The position numbers were made by a program, and so were the translations under genes. DNA of 35,238 nt. Origin: Chloroflexota bacterium (lineage in GTDB: Bacteria > Chloroflexota > Anaerolineae > Anaerolineales > Anaerolineaceae). The stretch spans positions 1 to 35,238 of the forward strand of contig JAAYUC010000041.1 in the NCBI GenBank assembly GCA_012517865.1, read 5' to 3'. This document shows, one piece after another, positions 22,356 to 30,756 of this stretch. Within the stretch, counting starts at the first letter, position 1; each line of letters starts with the position of its first letter. The notes below the pieces were generated by a model. That model was not told the DNA's origin, made no database searches, and saw only the letters and a list, made by a program, of their open reading frames with translations.

Positions 22356-23348
22356 TTATGCCAGGCTGACGCGCAGGCCTTTCTGCGCATGGGACTGACG
22401 GACCGCCGCCACGATTTGCTGAACCCGGATGCCGTCCTCCAGCGAACAGTACTCAAAATGCCCGCCGCGGCACAAACGGATAAAATCCGCCATTTCCGCC
22501 AGGAACATGTCATTGCGTTCAAAGCCTTTCGGCGGAATTATCTGCCGATTGGCCTGTCCGTCCGCGAATAAAACGCACGCGCTGCCGTCCGCGTTATCCC
22601 ATAGGATTCTGCCGCGTTCGCAGGTCAGTTCCAGGGTGTGGGAGGGCGGCTGCTGATAGTAATCCAGATGGACAGCCACGCGCGCGCCGTTGGCAAACTC
22701 CAGGAGAGCTTCGGTATTGTCTTCCACATCCAGTTCCAGGTCGCTCAGCTTGCTCAGCTCCGCGCTGACAGAGACAATTTCTCCGAGCATCCAGCGCAGG
22801 TAGTCGAAGGGGTGTGAGAGCGTGTTGGTAACGCCGCCTCCCAAATCTGCTCGGGCGGCATACGAGACGCGGTAGTCTTCCCAGGGGTGCCAACCGGGCA
22901 GGTACTCGCCCCAATGCGCGCGTCCCGAAAGCGCCCAGCCCAGGCTACCCTCGGCCAGCAAACTTCTAATCTCTCCCAAAACCGGGTGATAGCGGAAGTG
23001 GAAACCCACTATTGCCCGGCAGTTATTTTGCGATAACGCTTCCCGCAGCTGTTCAAGCCCTTCGAGGGTATGCGAGACCGGTTTTTCAATCAACAGGTTC
23101 GCGCCAGCGCGCGCGGCTGGCAGCGCGGTACTCAGGTGCGCGGCAGTCGGGTTGGCAATAATCACGCCTTGCGGTTTTTCTGCCAATGCTTCAGCCAAAT
23201 CGGTATAGACCGGCAGACCTTCCAGGTCATCATCCGGCAGGGTGGCGCGGTGCGTGCGGTAAAGCAAAATGTCCGTTTCCCCGAGCGCGCGCAGGTTGCG
23301 CAGGTGCCGGCGGCCGATGGAACCCAATCCCACAATCAGAAAACGCAT
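22356..23348 (-). CDS. Gfo/Idh/MocA family oxidoreductase
   Basis: The 330-residue NAD(P)-dependent sugar oxidoreductase has FLIVGLGSIGRRHLRNL (Rossmann, 3-19), ANPTAAH, the family EKP motif in LLIEKPVSHTLEG (near 95) and the GGGVTNTLSHPFDYLRWMLG segment with the catalytic-region His. A GTG at 23351 is also possible, but GGGAGG lies 5 nt before the ATG at 23348, which is chosen and shares 1 nt with the upstream stop (TGATG). It probably modifies a sugar or nucleotide sugar for the following PtmA-like SDR. PtmF of Campylobacter is, as I recall, of the same general type. It is followed by the only gap over 25 nt inside the operon. Confidence 0.87.
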   Translation of the reverse strand: MRFLIVGLGSIGRRHLRNLRALGETDILLYRTHRATLPDDDLEGLPVYTDLAEALAEKPQGVIIANPTAAHLSTALPAARAGANLLIEKPVSHTLEGLEQLREALSQNNCRAIVGFHFRYHPVLGEIRSLLAEGSLGWALSGRAHWGEYLPGWHPWEDYRVSYAARADLGGGVTNTLSHPFDYLRWMLGEIVSVSAELSKLSDLELDVEDNTEALLEFANGARVAVHLDYYQQPPSHTLELTCERGRILWDNADGSACVLFADGQANRQIIPPKGFERNDMFLAEMADFIRLCRGGHFEYCSLEDGIRVQQIVAAVRQSHAQKGLRVSLA

Positions 23349-24358
23349 CACTCCCTCCCGTTCTGGTGCAGAAGGCCATAGAGCCAGTTTATCAGACCCT
23401 GAATGCCGTTGCGCACCCGCCGTTGGGCAGCCAAACGCGCGAGCAGCCCCGAGCGCGGCTTCGCGCTGACAGCCGCCTCGGCGCGAATGCCGTCCGCCGC
23501 GGCAATGGCGACGACCTCATTATCCAGCGCGTTCCCGAGCAGACGCATGGTCTGGGCGTAAGTAGTCAGGCGCAGGTAGCCTTTGGCGTCCATGCGGTCA
23601 TCCATTTCTACCATTCTGCCCATCAACTGGTCGCTCCAGCCGTCTGTCAGCATTTCCTCCAGCACTTCCAGCAGCACTTTCCTGGGAGCCAGCACCTCAA
23701 AGTGGTGGGCGCTGACCCAGGCTTTCAGTCCGCGGTAGGAAACAAGCACGTCCTCAACCCCGGCGACCTCGCTCTGGTAGCGCTCCTCGCTGCGGCCGGA
23801 ATTATCCATGTATTCTTCTTCCCATTTGCGCGGTATCAGCAAGCCGCGTTCCACACTCTCGGCACCGCTTTCAGCCCAGGCCAGAGTGCTTTCTGAACTC
23901 ATCACCACGCGCTGACGGATATAGAAGCCCGTAACCGCGCCGACGTTCGGAAAAGTATCCAACACCTCAAGATGCGCGGGCAGCCAGCCTTTCAGGTGGT
24001 AGACATCATCGTCGCTGTAGGCAATCACACTGCCAGAGGCCAGCTGTGCGATGCGATAAAGCGCGTTCAGCTTGCCAATATTTTGCGCGGAAAGCACCAG
24101 ACGGTCGATTTTCCCCTGCGCGAAAAGCTCCTGCAGGTATGCCACCATTTCGGGGCAGCTGCCGTTATCAAAGACAAGCAGCTCATAAGGCTCTTCAGTG
24201 TTGGCCAGAATGCTTTCGAGTGTCAGTCGGGTGACGTCCATGCGGTGCTGGAAGTAACCAGCCTGATGCGGAGCGTAGACCAACACGGCCACGGTCACGC
24301 GCGGCGGCGTGAAGCTGACGGTTTGATTGCGGGATGGGTTAATGCCGATTCTGGGCAT
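23348..24358 (-). CDS. Family 2-like glycosyltransferase
   Basis: The 336-residue GT-A protein has VTVAVLVYAPHQAGYFQHRMDVTRLTLESILANT, a nucleotide-binding ELLVFDNGSCPE (near 60) and a YSDDDVYHLKGW DxD-type metal motif (near 115). A long C-terminal region (about 150-330) of no recognised family follows. In the C-terminal part, DDRMDAKGYLRLTTYAQTMRLLGN is followed by a region with several basic residues. It sits in the middle of the glycan operon, 3 nt after the preceding stop, next to a second transferase of different type. Donor and linkage are unknown. Confidence 0.85.
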   Translation of the reverse strand: MPRIGINPSRNQTVSFTPPRVTVAVLVYAPHQAGYFQHRMDVTRLTLESILANTEEPYELLVFDNGSCPEMVAYLQELFAQGKIDRLVLSAQNIGKLNALYRIAQLASGSVIAYSDDDVYHLKGWLPAHLEVLDTFPNVGAVTGFYIRQRVVMSSESTLAWAESGAESVERGLLIPRKWEEEYMDNSGRSEERYQSEVAGVEDVLVSYRGLKAWVSAHHFEVLAPRKVLLEVLEEMLTDGWSDQLMGRMVEMDDRMDAKGYLRLTTYAQTMRLLGNALDNEVVAIAAADGIRAEAAVSAKPRSGLLARLAAQRRVRNGIQGLINWLYGLLHQNGRE

Positions 24359-24361
24359 GTT

Positions 24362-25294
24362 TCAGGCTCCCTGTCCGGCTTTCTTAAAAGCGCGGTTTTT
24401 CCAAAATTCACCCCAGGCGCGCTTGGGATGAAAAAACGCAAAGAGCGCCTGTGTGAGCGCGTACTTTTTCCAGTGCAGCAGGGGAAAATTCTGAACTTCC
24501 CGCCAGAATTTGTTCCAGCTGCCTGGGAAGCGGCTGATTATTCCGCCGCGCAGCTGATGCGAGGCGTCATCAAGCGTGAAAATCGTCCGCCACCCGCCAG
24601 CGAGCCGCACGTTCTCTCCGGTTTCCGGCAGGCGGTAGTGCGGCTGCCCATTCGGCAGATGGCTGTAATCGTGCTCCTGATGAATGATGGTGAGGTCCGC
24701 GCTGGCGTCGATGGTGTGCCAGCCCTGGGCGCGGGCATAATAAATCATCCAGTTATCCCAGCCGGCGCGTCCGACGGTGAAATCAGGGATTTGTTCGAAA
24801 CAGGCGCGCGGGAAGATGAAATAGTCGCTGCCGGTGCGGGCGTGCGGCTGCCCCGCGGTGCGCAGGCGCTCCAACAGCGCGGCCTGCCCGTGCGGGTCAA
24901 AGTGCAAGGCCTCTTCCACGCGCAAATCCCAGCGCCGCCCGACGATGAGGAAACGCTGCACCGCTTCACCCACCCGGCGGGTGCACTCCACAAAATCGGG
25001 GAAAAGCAAAATATCAGCGTTCACATATGCCAGATAGGGGCTGTCGTTCAAAGCTCTGCCCAGCGCGAAGATGGAGCTTATCAGCGGCGTGCCCAGCGCA
25101 TTGGTCTGAACCTGCGGAAAATGCGCAAAACCAAATTCAGCAGCCGCTTCGGCAATACCGGGCTCATTTCCAATCAGCGCAACTGCCGCGTCCGGCCCAA
25201 GCGCCTGCCAGGAGGCCAGTGCGTTGCGCTGAATCAGCGCGATATGCGGGTTCGTAAAAGGCTTTGGGGCAGTGAACAGCGTGATTAACGGCAT
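24362..25294 (-). CDS. Glycosyltransferase-like protein
   Basis: The 310-residue protein begins MPLITLFTAPKPFTNPHIALIQRNALASW. It has a VNADILLFPDF motif near residue 90 that fits a D-x-D-like metal site, TGSDYFIFPRACFEQIP (near 155) and GWDNWMIYYARAQGWHTIDAS (near 175-195). The combination is seen in uncharacterised GT-A-type proteins of polysaccharide loci. It starts 3 nt after the stop of the cytidylyltransferase-methyltransferase fusion. I am confident that it belongs to the glycan locus and less so of the enzyme class. Confidence 0.7.
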   Translation of the reverse strand: MPLITLFTAPKPFTNPHIALIQRNALASWQALGPDAAVALIGNEPGIAEAAAEFGFAHFPQVQTNALGTPLISSIFALGRALNDSPYLAYVNADILLFPDFVECTRRVGEAVQRFLIVGRRWDLRVEEALHFDPHGQAALLERLRTAGQPHARTGSDYFIFPRACFEQIPDFTVGRAGWDNWMIYYARAQGWHTIDASADLTIIHQEHDYSHLPNGQPHYRLPETGENVRLAGGWRTIFTLDDASHQLRGGIISRFPGSWNKFWREVQNFPLLHWKKYALTQALFAFFHPKRAWGEFWKNRAFKKAGQGA

Positions 25295-25297
25295 CGC

Positions 25298-26980
25298 TTA
25301 TCCTTCCAGGGGCAGCCAGGCGCTCCGCGGCAGCAAACGGGAGAGCACTTTCCGCCAAAGCATGGCAAGTTTGCGCCTGACCGGAACGCAGTGCTCCACA
25401 CGGGTGCCGCTGTCGCCGCGGGGCTCCGCCAGCGGCTCTGCCAACACATTCAGGAAGAGAGGGAATAGTTTGGAACGCGGATAGCCGTGTTTGCGCAGGC
25501 GAATAATCCTGAAGCCAGCTTTGCGCAGCATTTCCCGCAGGCTGGCAGGCGTAAAGCAGCTGAGATGAGCAAGCTCGTAGCTGTTGTGGGCATAAAAATT
25601 CGGCACCTCTATCAGCAGCAAGCCCTTGGGCGCAAGCAGTTTCTCCCGAATCTGGCGCAGACTGCCGAGTGGGTCGTCAAAGTGCTCCAGCACATGCATC
25701 AGGCTGACCAGGTCAAAGGGTTCCGGCTGGCTTTCAAGCAGGCTTTCCAGCGACGGGAACATGCGCAAGCCCTGCGCTTCTGCCAGGGCGCGGTAAGCGT
25801 TGCCGGGTTCCACGCCCACAGCTTCGGCCTGGAACGCCTCACGCAGTGCCAGCAGCATGCGTCCGCTTGACGCGCCGATGTCCAAAACGCGCTTTGGCGC
25901 GTTTACCGAAGCCAACCGCAAAAAGCGCACCTGGTCGGCAGCGCGCAAACTCTGCTGGCGCAGGTCTTTGGGGGTGGGTTCCTCCGTAGCCTGGTAGATT
26001 TTGCGGTAGGTCTCAGTGTAAAAATTAGGGTCGGCGGCTTTGCTCACCGCCGCGTCCTGAAAGACGAACCCGCACTCCCGGCAGTGGTAATAAGGCACAG
26101 AGAAGCCAAAGGAACTGACATTCTCCAGGATTTTCGCCTGGCTTGCCCCGCACAGGGGGCAGACAGGCTTCCGCTCGGCTTCCAGAGCGCCGGGGACGGC
26201 TTCCTGCCCCGCGTCGGCGGCGCGTTCGTCCACATCCAGGAAAGATTTGTGCTTTATCCCAGCCAGGCTGCGCTGCCACTGCGGGTTTTGCGCGCTTACG
26301 CGCAGCAGGTCTTCCAGACCAAAACTATCATCGTTGCCGAAAGCGGCATAAATCGCGCGGGCGACCTGGAGGTCTTCCTCGGTATCCACGGTAAACCGCA
26401 AGTGCGAAAGGTCAGGCTCGTTATCTACCACGCGCACCCGAAATCGTCCGGGAACCTCATACAGGTAGGGCATCACGTGTTCCCGCTCAAATTTCTCCCG
26501 GGCATGCTGCCAGGCATTTTCCAGGGCGGCAAAAGTGCACACTTCGGTGTCCATCCCGACCGGGCTGGTGCGCGTCCGCGGAGGCGGCAGGCGGTTGGCA
26601 GCAAAGTCGCAGTTTTCTTCAAGGAAGGCGGAAATAACGCGGTCAATTTCCCGGGGGTCAATCATCGGGCAGTCAGCGGTGATGCGCACGACTACATCCG
26701 CCTGAAATTGGCGCGCGCACTGGTAATAGCGGTCCAGCACGTCATAAAGGCTGCCGCGGAACACCGGTGTGCCGCGCTGCTCGCAGAAAGCGGCAATCGG
26801 GTCGTCAGTCGGGTCTTCGGTGGTCGCCACCACCAGTCCATTGATGAAGCGAGAGCGGCTGACGCGGCTGATGACCCGCTCCAGCATTGGTTTTCCGCCA
26901 AGGTCGCGCAGCACTTTGCCGGGCAAGCGGCTGGAGCTCATGCGCGCCTGGATGATGGCGAGGATTTTGGGTTCTGTCAT
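25298..26980 (-). CDS. SpsF-like cytidylyltransferase fused to a SAM methyltransferase
   Basis: The 560-residue protein joins two enzymes. Residues 1-235 are SpsF-type: ILAIIQARMSSSRLPGKVLRDLGGKPMLERV, RITADCPMIDP and HLRFTVDTEEDL, a cytidylyltransferase-like fold found with nonulosonate synthases. A linker with little structure (236-270) leads to a zinc-ribbon (Cys274, 277, 300, 303). A class I methyltransferase follows, with VLDIGASSGRML (365-376), VSLMHVLEHFDDP and LLLIEVPNF. The ribbon plus methyltransferase is the usual C-methyl or O-methyltransferase arrangement of sugar-modifying enzymes. The ATG follows AAGGCGGA. The fusion suggests that the same sugar acid is activated and methylated. 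The order of the two steps is not known. Confidence 0.87.
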   Translation of the reverse strand: MTEPKILAIIQARMSSSRLPGKVLRDLGGKPMLERVISRVSRSRFINGLVVATTEDPTDDPIAAFCEQRGTPVFRGSLYDVLDRYYQCARQFQADVVVRITADCPMIDPREIDRVISAFLEENCDFAANRLPPPRTRTSPVGMDTEVCTFAALENAWQHAREKFEREHVMPYLYEVPGRFRVRVVDNEPDLSHLRFTVDTEEDLQVARAIYAAFGNDDSFGLEDLLRVSAQNPQWQRSLAGIKHKSFLDVDERAADAGQEAVPGALEAERKPVCPLCGASQAKILENVSSFGFSVPYYHCRECGFVFQDAAVSKAADPNFYTETYRKIYQATEEPTPKDLRQQSLRAADQVRFLRLASVNAPKRVLDIGASSGRMLLALREAFQAEAVGVEPGNAYRALAEAQGLRMFPSLESLLESQPEPFDLVSLMHVLEHFDDPLGSLRQIREKLLAPKGLLLIEVPNFYAHNSYELAHLSCFTPASLREMLRKAGFRIIRLRKHGYPRSKLFPLFLNVLAEPLAEPRGDSGTRVEHCVPVRRKLAMLWRKVLSRLLPRSAWLPLEG

Positions 26981-26994
26981 AGCGTATCCGCCTT

Positions 26995-27639
26995 TTATGG
27001 CTGCGGAGTTGCCGCCGGCGCGATGAGCATGGAGTTCACGCTGTAATCAAAATACACCTGCTGGGCAGCTAGATTGGCGGGCGGAGTGATAAAAAGCACC
27101 ACCCAGAGCATTCCCTGTTCTTTAAAGACATAAGCCTGCCAGCCGGTATTCTCGTGCGCGTAACTAAAGCAGGTAATATCCCGCCTGTCCTTGGTGTACG
27201 AGGTGGTTTGCAGCGATTCAGCGTTTCTGCCCAAAAAGAGCCGCAGCGCGGTGCCAATCAGACTGACGGGGGATTTTTCCAGGGATTCGTTCTTGATAAT
27301 CAGTAGTTGAACCGGCGAAACCGCGGGAGCGCCCGCGTCGTATCCCCACCAGGCCACGTTGCCTTCCAGATTGTCAACGAGAGAGGAAAGCGGAGAGTCT
27401 CCTTCGCCAATAAAGGAGCGGATGGCCGCCAGAATGCCGGGCAGGTCATCCTGAATGTTGCGCGCCACATAAGTATCCGGCAGCAAGATTTGCATTCCCT
27501 CACCCTGGTACCAGACCATGCCGTAGTCCGGAGTGGGAGTTGGTTCCGGGGTTCCGCGCGGGCTGAGGGGTAAATTACAGGCCACGGCAGCCGCCGCTAA
27601 GCTCAGGGCGCAAATTAATAAGAGGATTGTCTTTTTCAT
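26995..27639 (-). CDS. Predicted lipoprotein inside the glycan operon
   Basis: The 214-residue protein has a lipoprotein signal peptide: KK at 2-3, a hydrophobic core (4-20) and the lipobox AVA-Cys21. A short Pro/Thr linker (PEPTPTPDYG) and then a mostly beta domain follow, beginning WYQGEGMQILLPDTYVARN. The latter resembles PsbP/DcrB-like single-domain lipoproteins. I do not recognise a family with confidence. The ATG overlaps the stop of the upstream glycosyltransferase by 4 nt and the fusion gene follows after 14 nt, so it is firmly in the operon. It may be an extracytoplasmic partner in export or anchoring of the polymer. That is inference from context only. Confidence 0.75.
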   Translation of the reverse strand: MKKTILLLICALSLAAAAVACNLPLSPRGTPEPTPTPDYGMVWYQGEGMQILLPDTYVARNIQDDLPGILAAIRSFIGEGDSPLSSLVDNLEGNVAWWGYDAGAPAVSPVQLLIIKNESLEKSPVSLIGTALRLFLGRNAESLQTTSYTKDRRDITCFSYAHENTGWQAYVFKEQGMLWVVLFITPPANLAAQQVYFDYSVNSMLIAPAATPQP

Positions 27640-28745
27640 AATGTTCTCGATTTGCCGATTGCGGCGGTGGTTTCGTAGCAGGCAAGCAGTTTTTGCACGC
27701 CAGCTTTCCAGTCCGCCTTTTGCACAGCATCCTGCCGTGCCTGAAGTTTAAATCCGCGCCAATCCTGTTCCGCGGCAGTGAGGATGGTGCGCGCCAGGGT
27801 TTGCGCATCTCCGTCCGGGAATATCCAGCCGTTTCGTCCGTCCTGTATCCATTCCAGATTGGCAGGGATATCCGAAACAATACTGGGCAGTCCGCAAGCC
27901 ATGGCTTCCAGCAAAGAAACTGAGGAGCCGTCCACGTGGGAGGGACTGACATACAGGTCAGCCGCGCCGTACCAACCGGGCAGTTCCTCAAGTTCTACGC
28001 GCCCGCCAAAGTAGACCTTTTCTTCCTGGCCGCGCAGGAGGGCGTAGATTTTATCCGCCTGAGAGCCGTCGCCCAGCAAAATCAGGCGCAGCCGCGGGTT
28101 TTCCCGCGCCGCCAGAACAAAAGCGCGCGCCAGCACATCCACGCCGTAATTCGGTTCCCAGGAGCGCAGGCAAAGCAACACGGTTTTATCTTCCCAGTTC
28201 TTTTGGGCGCGCCATTTTTTGCCAGGCACCACGCTATTTTGCGGAGAAAAGAAATCCAAATCCACGCCCCAGGGAAAGACACAGATGCGTTCGCGCGGAA
28301 AGCCAAACGCGGCCGCCCGGTCCGCCGTCGCCTGGCAGTCCAGCGTGACAGCATCGGAGCGCCGCAGGGCATAGCGGGTCTGCCAGCGGCTGAATGGGGA
28401 TTGATACGCGTCCTTCATCAGGTCAAAGCCCCAGCTCATGGTCAGCAGGGGATGAAAACCTGCCTTCGCAATCAGAAACGCGACGTCCTGGATGGGGCCG
28501 GCATGCACCAAATCCGGCTGCAGATTGGCAAGCAGCGCTTTAAGCTGGCGCAGTTGCCCCGGCCAGTCAGTCACTTTAAGCGGCGCGTGAATACCCTGCC
28601 AGGGTACTTCCGTAACACCTTTTGGGGTGAGGGCTTTGCCGCCGAACAGGCGCAGCGCGTACACTTCGTGGCCGCTCTGGCCGAGCGCGGTCAGAAAGCG
28701 CCGGTCATGCGGGCTGTCGGAGCGGGTGCAGTACAAAACGCGCAA
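27636..28745 (-). CDS. Family 4 glycosyltransferase
   Basis: The 369-residue GT-B enzyme begins LRVLYCTRSDSPHDRRFLTALGQSGHEVYALRL. It has a middle PWGVDLDFFSP junction and a C-terminal GDGSQADKI. The Glu-x7-Glu donor motif lies in the segment SHVDGSSVSLLEAMACGLPSIVSDIP, near 290-310. No ATG fits. The frame is open to 28823 but overlaps the synthase gene. A TTG at 28745 lies 6 nt after GAGAGG and 10 nt after the preceding stop, and starts the domain cleanly, so it is chosen. It likely adds a hexose, hexosamine or similar sugar to the glycan. Donor unknown. Confidence 0.9.
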   Translation of the reverse strand: MRVLYCTRSDSPHDRRFLTALGQSGHEVYALRLFGGKALTPKGVTEVPWQGIHAPLKVTDWPGQLRQLKALLANLQPDLVHAGPIQDVAFLIAKAGFHPLLTMSWGFDLMKDAYQSPFSRWQTRYALRRSDAVTLDCQATADRAAAFGFPRERICVFPWGVDLDFFSPQNSVVPGKKWRAQKNWEDKTVLLCLRSWEPNYGVDVLARAFVLAARENPRLRLILLGDGSQADKIYALLRGQEEKVYFGGRVELEELPGWYGAADLYVSPSHVDGSSVSLLEAMACGLPSIVSDIPANLEWIQDGRNGWIFPDGDAQTLARTILTAAEQDWRGFKLQARQDAVQKADWKAGVQKLLACYETTAAIGKSRTL

Positions 28746-28755
28746 AGCGAACCTC

Positions 28756-29823
28756 TCAGGCTCCAAGCATTGTCCAGCGCAGTTCCTGGCCGGCTTCAAT
28801 ATCCACCAGGGCGCGGGTGCCAAGCACCGCCTGGATATCGTAGGGCATAATCGCGCCGGCTGGCGCGGGACGCAGGACGTCTATCATATCGCGCGTGAGG
28901 ACTTCTCCGGCCTGGATTGGGCGGGCTGCCCGCAGGCAGCGGCGCTGGATGACGACCGTTTCGCGTTCATTTTCCGCCACATGCTTATTGCCGCTTCCCA
29001 AAGCGCGTTCCAGCTGGCGGGTGGCAGTCACCATTTCGGCCCAGGTGCGCGGGTTCATCGCGAACGCGTGGTCGGGTCCCTCACGGCTGTTGTCATCTGT
29101 AAAATGTTTCTCCACCACGCGCGCCCCCAGCGCGACCGCCCCAAGGACAGTAGCATGCCCGTGGGTATGGTCAGAAAGGCCCAACACCAGCTGGGGATAC
29201 ATAGCGCGGAAAGTCTTGAGCACGTTCAGGTGGATATTGTCAAAGTTGCCGTCTGCCGCGGTGTAGTTGGTATTGCACTGCATCAGCACCAGTTGGGGAT
29301 TGACGGATAAGATTGCGTCCACCGCGCGCTGCACATCGCCAATATCCGAAGCGCCGGCAGCCAGCAGCACCGGTTTGCCTTTGGCGGCAATCCGCAGGCA
29401 GGCTTCCAGCCAGGTGATATCCCCGGAGCCGATTTTGTAAGCGGGCACGTACGGGTCCAGCATGTCAATCGCTTCAAAGTCGTAAGGGGATGAAAAGTAA
29501 TCGATGCCCGCTTCGTCGCAGGCCTGCTTAAGGATGGGCGTCCATTCAAAGGGGATGGACGCGTCGTTGTACACTTCCACCACACTCTTCCGCCATTTGG
29601 CCTGGTGCGAAACCTGGGCGTTCATATGCCTGAAGCCGTAATCCGAAACAATTTTCGGACCCCGGAAATTCTGGAATTTCGCCGCGTTCGCGCCAGCTTC
29701 CGCGCACAGGCGGATGAGTTCAAGCGCTCTGTCCAGACTGCCGTCATGATTGGCAGCAATATCGGCGATGAAATAGGTTGGGTGCGCGTCCCCGATGAGG
29801 TGTTTTCCGATGCTAATTTCCAT
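28756..29823 (-). CDS. N-acetylneuraminate/legionaminate synthase-family enzyme with SAF domain
   Basis: The 355-residue protein is full length. It has a TIM-barrel PEP-condensing domain with FIADIAANHDGSLDRALEL (about 18-36), ANAAKFQNFRGPKI, SSPYDFEAIDML, KIGSGDITW, LLAAGASDIGDVQ, MQCNTNYT, LGLSDHTHG and VVEKHFTDD. A C-terminal SAF domain (about 293-353) has RRCLRAARPIQAGEVLTRDMIDVLRPA. AAGAS replaces the usual STGMS loop found in its paralogue at 19351. It makes a nine-carbon 2-keto sugar acid from PEP and a hexosamine derivative. The Shine-Dalgarno AAGGAGAG precedes the ATG. It lies downstream of the PseB-like dehydratase and RmlD-like reductase and three genes before the SpsF fusion, similar to the spsE-spsF pairing. 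Confidence 0.9.
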   Translation of the reverse strand: MEISIGKHLIGDAHPTYFIADIAANHDGSLDRALELIRLCAEAGANAAKFQNFRGPKIVSDYGFRHMNAQVSHQAKWRKSVVEVYNDASIPFEWTPILKQACDEAGIDYFSSPYDFEAIDMLDPYVPAYKIGSGDITWLEACLRIAAKGKPVLLAAGASDIGDVQRAVDAILSVNPQLVLMQCNTNYTAADGNFDNIHLNVLKTFRAMYPQLVLGLSDHTHGHATVLGAVALGARVVEKHFTDDNSREGPDHAFAMNPRTWAEMVTATRQLERALGSGNKHVAENERETVVIQRRCLRAARPIQAGEVLTRDMIDVLRPAPAGAIMPYDIQAVLGTRALVDIEAGQELRWTMLGA

Positions 29824-29835
29824 AAGCTCTCCTTC

Positions 29836-30756
29836 TTATGCGATAGCTGCGATCAGGCGGTCAGGCAGACCATTCTGCCAATCCGCGTAAAAGGCCTGCA
29901 AACCTTCCGCTTCGCCGGGCAAAGCCTCGCCAAGGGCGGCCTGCAGCTTGTCGGTATTCATGCTCAAGTTCAGCGAGCGGGGAGTGCCGGTTTGGATTTC
30001 CTTCAGCGCGGTGGGATTAATCAGGCTTTCATCCAGCCCGAACAACCGCGCGACGCTGACCCCAAAAGCGTATTTGCTGGTTGCCTGCGGGGAAAAGACA
30101 TGGTACAAGCCCTCCAGGCGCAGTTCTGCTATTTTCAGCAGAAGCCCGGCCAGGTGCCCGACATACAGCGGGGAAAAGAACACGTCCGTGAAGCCGTTCA
30201 CGGTTTGCTCGGAACGCAGATGTGTGTAGAAAAATTCCGCCAGGCTGCGCTGACCGGTAGGAGACCAGCCGTAGAAATTTACGCGCGCAATGACCGCCTG
30301 CGGGTAAACCGCGGAAACCGCGCGTTCACCTGCCAGCTTGGTGCGGGCGTAAACATTAATCGGGTTGGGTTCGTCAGTTTCCCGGTAATCGCCGCTGATT
30401 CCGTCAAAAACCGCGTCGGTTGAAATGTGAACAAGCTGCGCGCCGCATGTTCTTGCGGCCCGGGCGAGTTCTTCAGGAGCCTGGGCGTTCAGTTTTTCGG
30501 CCAGCGCGGGGTGCTGCTCAGCCTTGTCAATATCAGCCAGCGCGGCGCAGTGGATAATCAGGTCCGGTGCAAGGTCCGCGACCCGGGCGGAGATGCCCGC
30601 CAGGTCGAGGAGGTCAACCTGCTGCGCGCTGAAAGGCACGCGCGCCAGCGCGCGGCGGCCGCTCCAGCCGGTCACGTCCCAGCCGGATTCCACCGCTTTC
30701 AGCGCCAGGTTCAGCCCAAGCAGTCCGCTCGCGCCGGTTACCAGAAGCTTCTTCAT
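29836..30756 (-). CDS. RmlD-like nucleotide-sugar reductase
   Basis: The 306-residue extended SDR has LLVTGASGLLGLNLALKA (about 4-21), APDLIIHCAALADIDKAEQ, LVHISTDAVFDG and YARTKLAGERAV with the catalytic Tyr-x-x-x-Lys. The layout is that of dTDP-4-dehydrorhamnose reductase, and no RmlA, B or C is in the window. Because it overlaps the PseB-like 4,6-dehydratase by 4 nt, it more likely reduces the 4-keto intermediate which that enzyme makes, as in several 6-deoxyhexosamine routes. An rmlD role in rhamnose synthesis remains possible if the other genes lie elsewhere. Confidence 0.87.
   Translation of the reverse strand: MKKLLVTGASGLLGLNLALKAVESGWDVTGWSGRRALARVPFSAQQVDLLDLAGISARVADLAPDLIIHCAALADIDKAEQHPALAEKLNAQAPEELARAARTCGAQLVHISTDAVFDGISGDYRETDEPNPINVYARTKLAGERAVSAVYPQAVIARVNFYGWSPTGQRSLAEFFYTHLRSEQTVNGFTDVFFSPLYVGHLAGLLLKIAELRLEGLYHVFSPQATSKYAFGVSVARLFGLDESLINPTALKEIQTGTPRSLNLSMNTDKLQAALGEALPGEAEGLQAFYADWQNGLPDRLIAAIA

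Noticed and set aside
28746..28823. N-terminal extension of the family 4 glycosyltransferase
   Set aside because: It overlaps the synthase gene. A TTG at 28745 with GAGAGG upstream starts at the first conserved strand.
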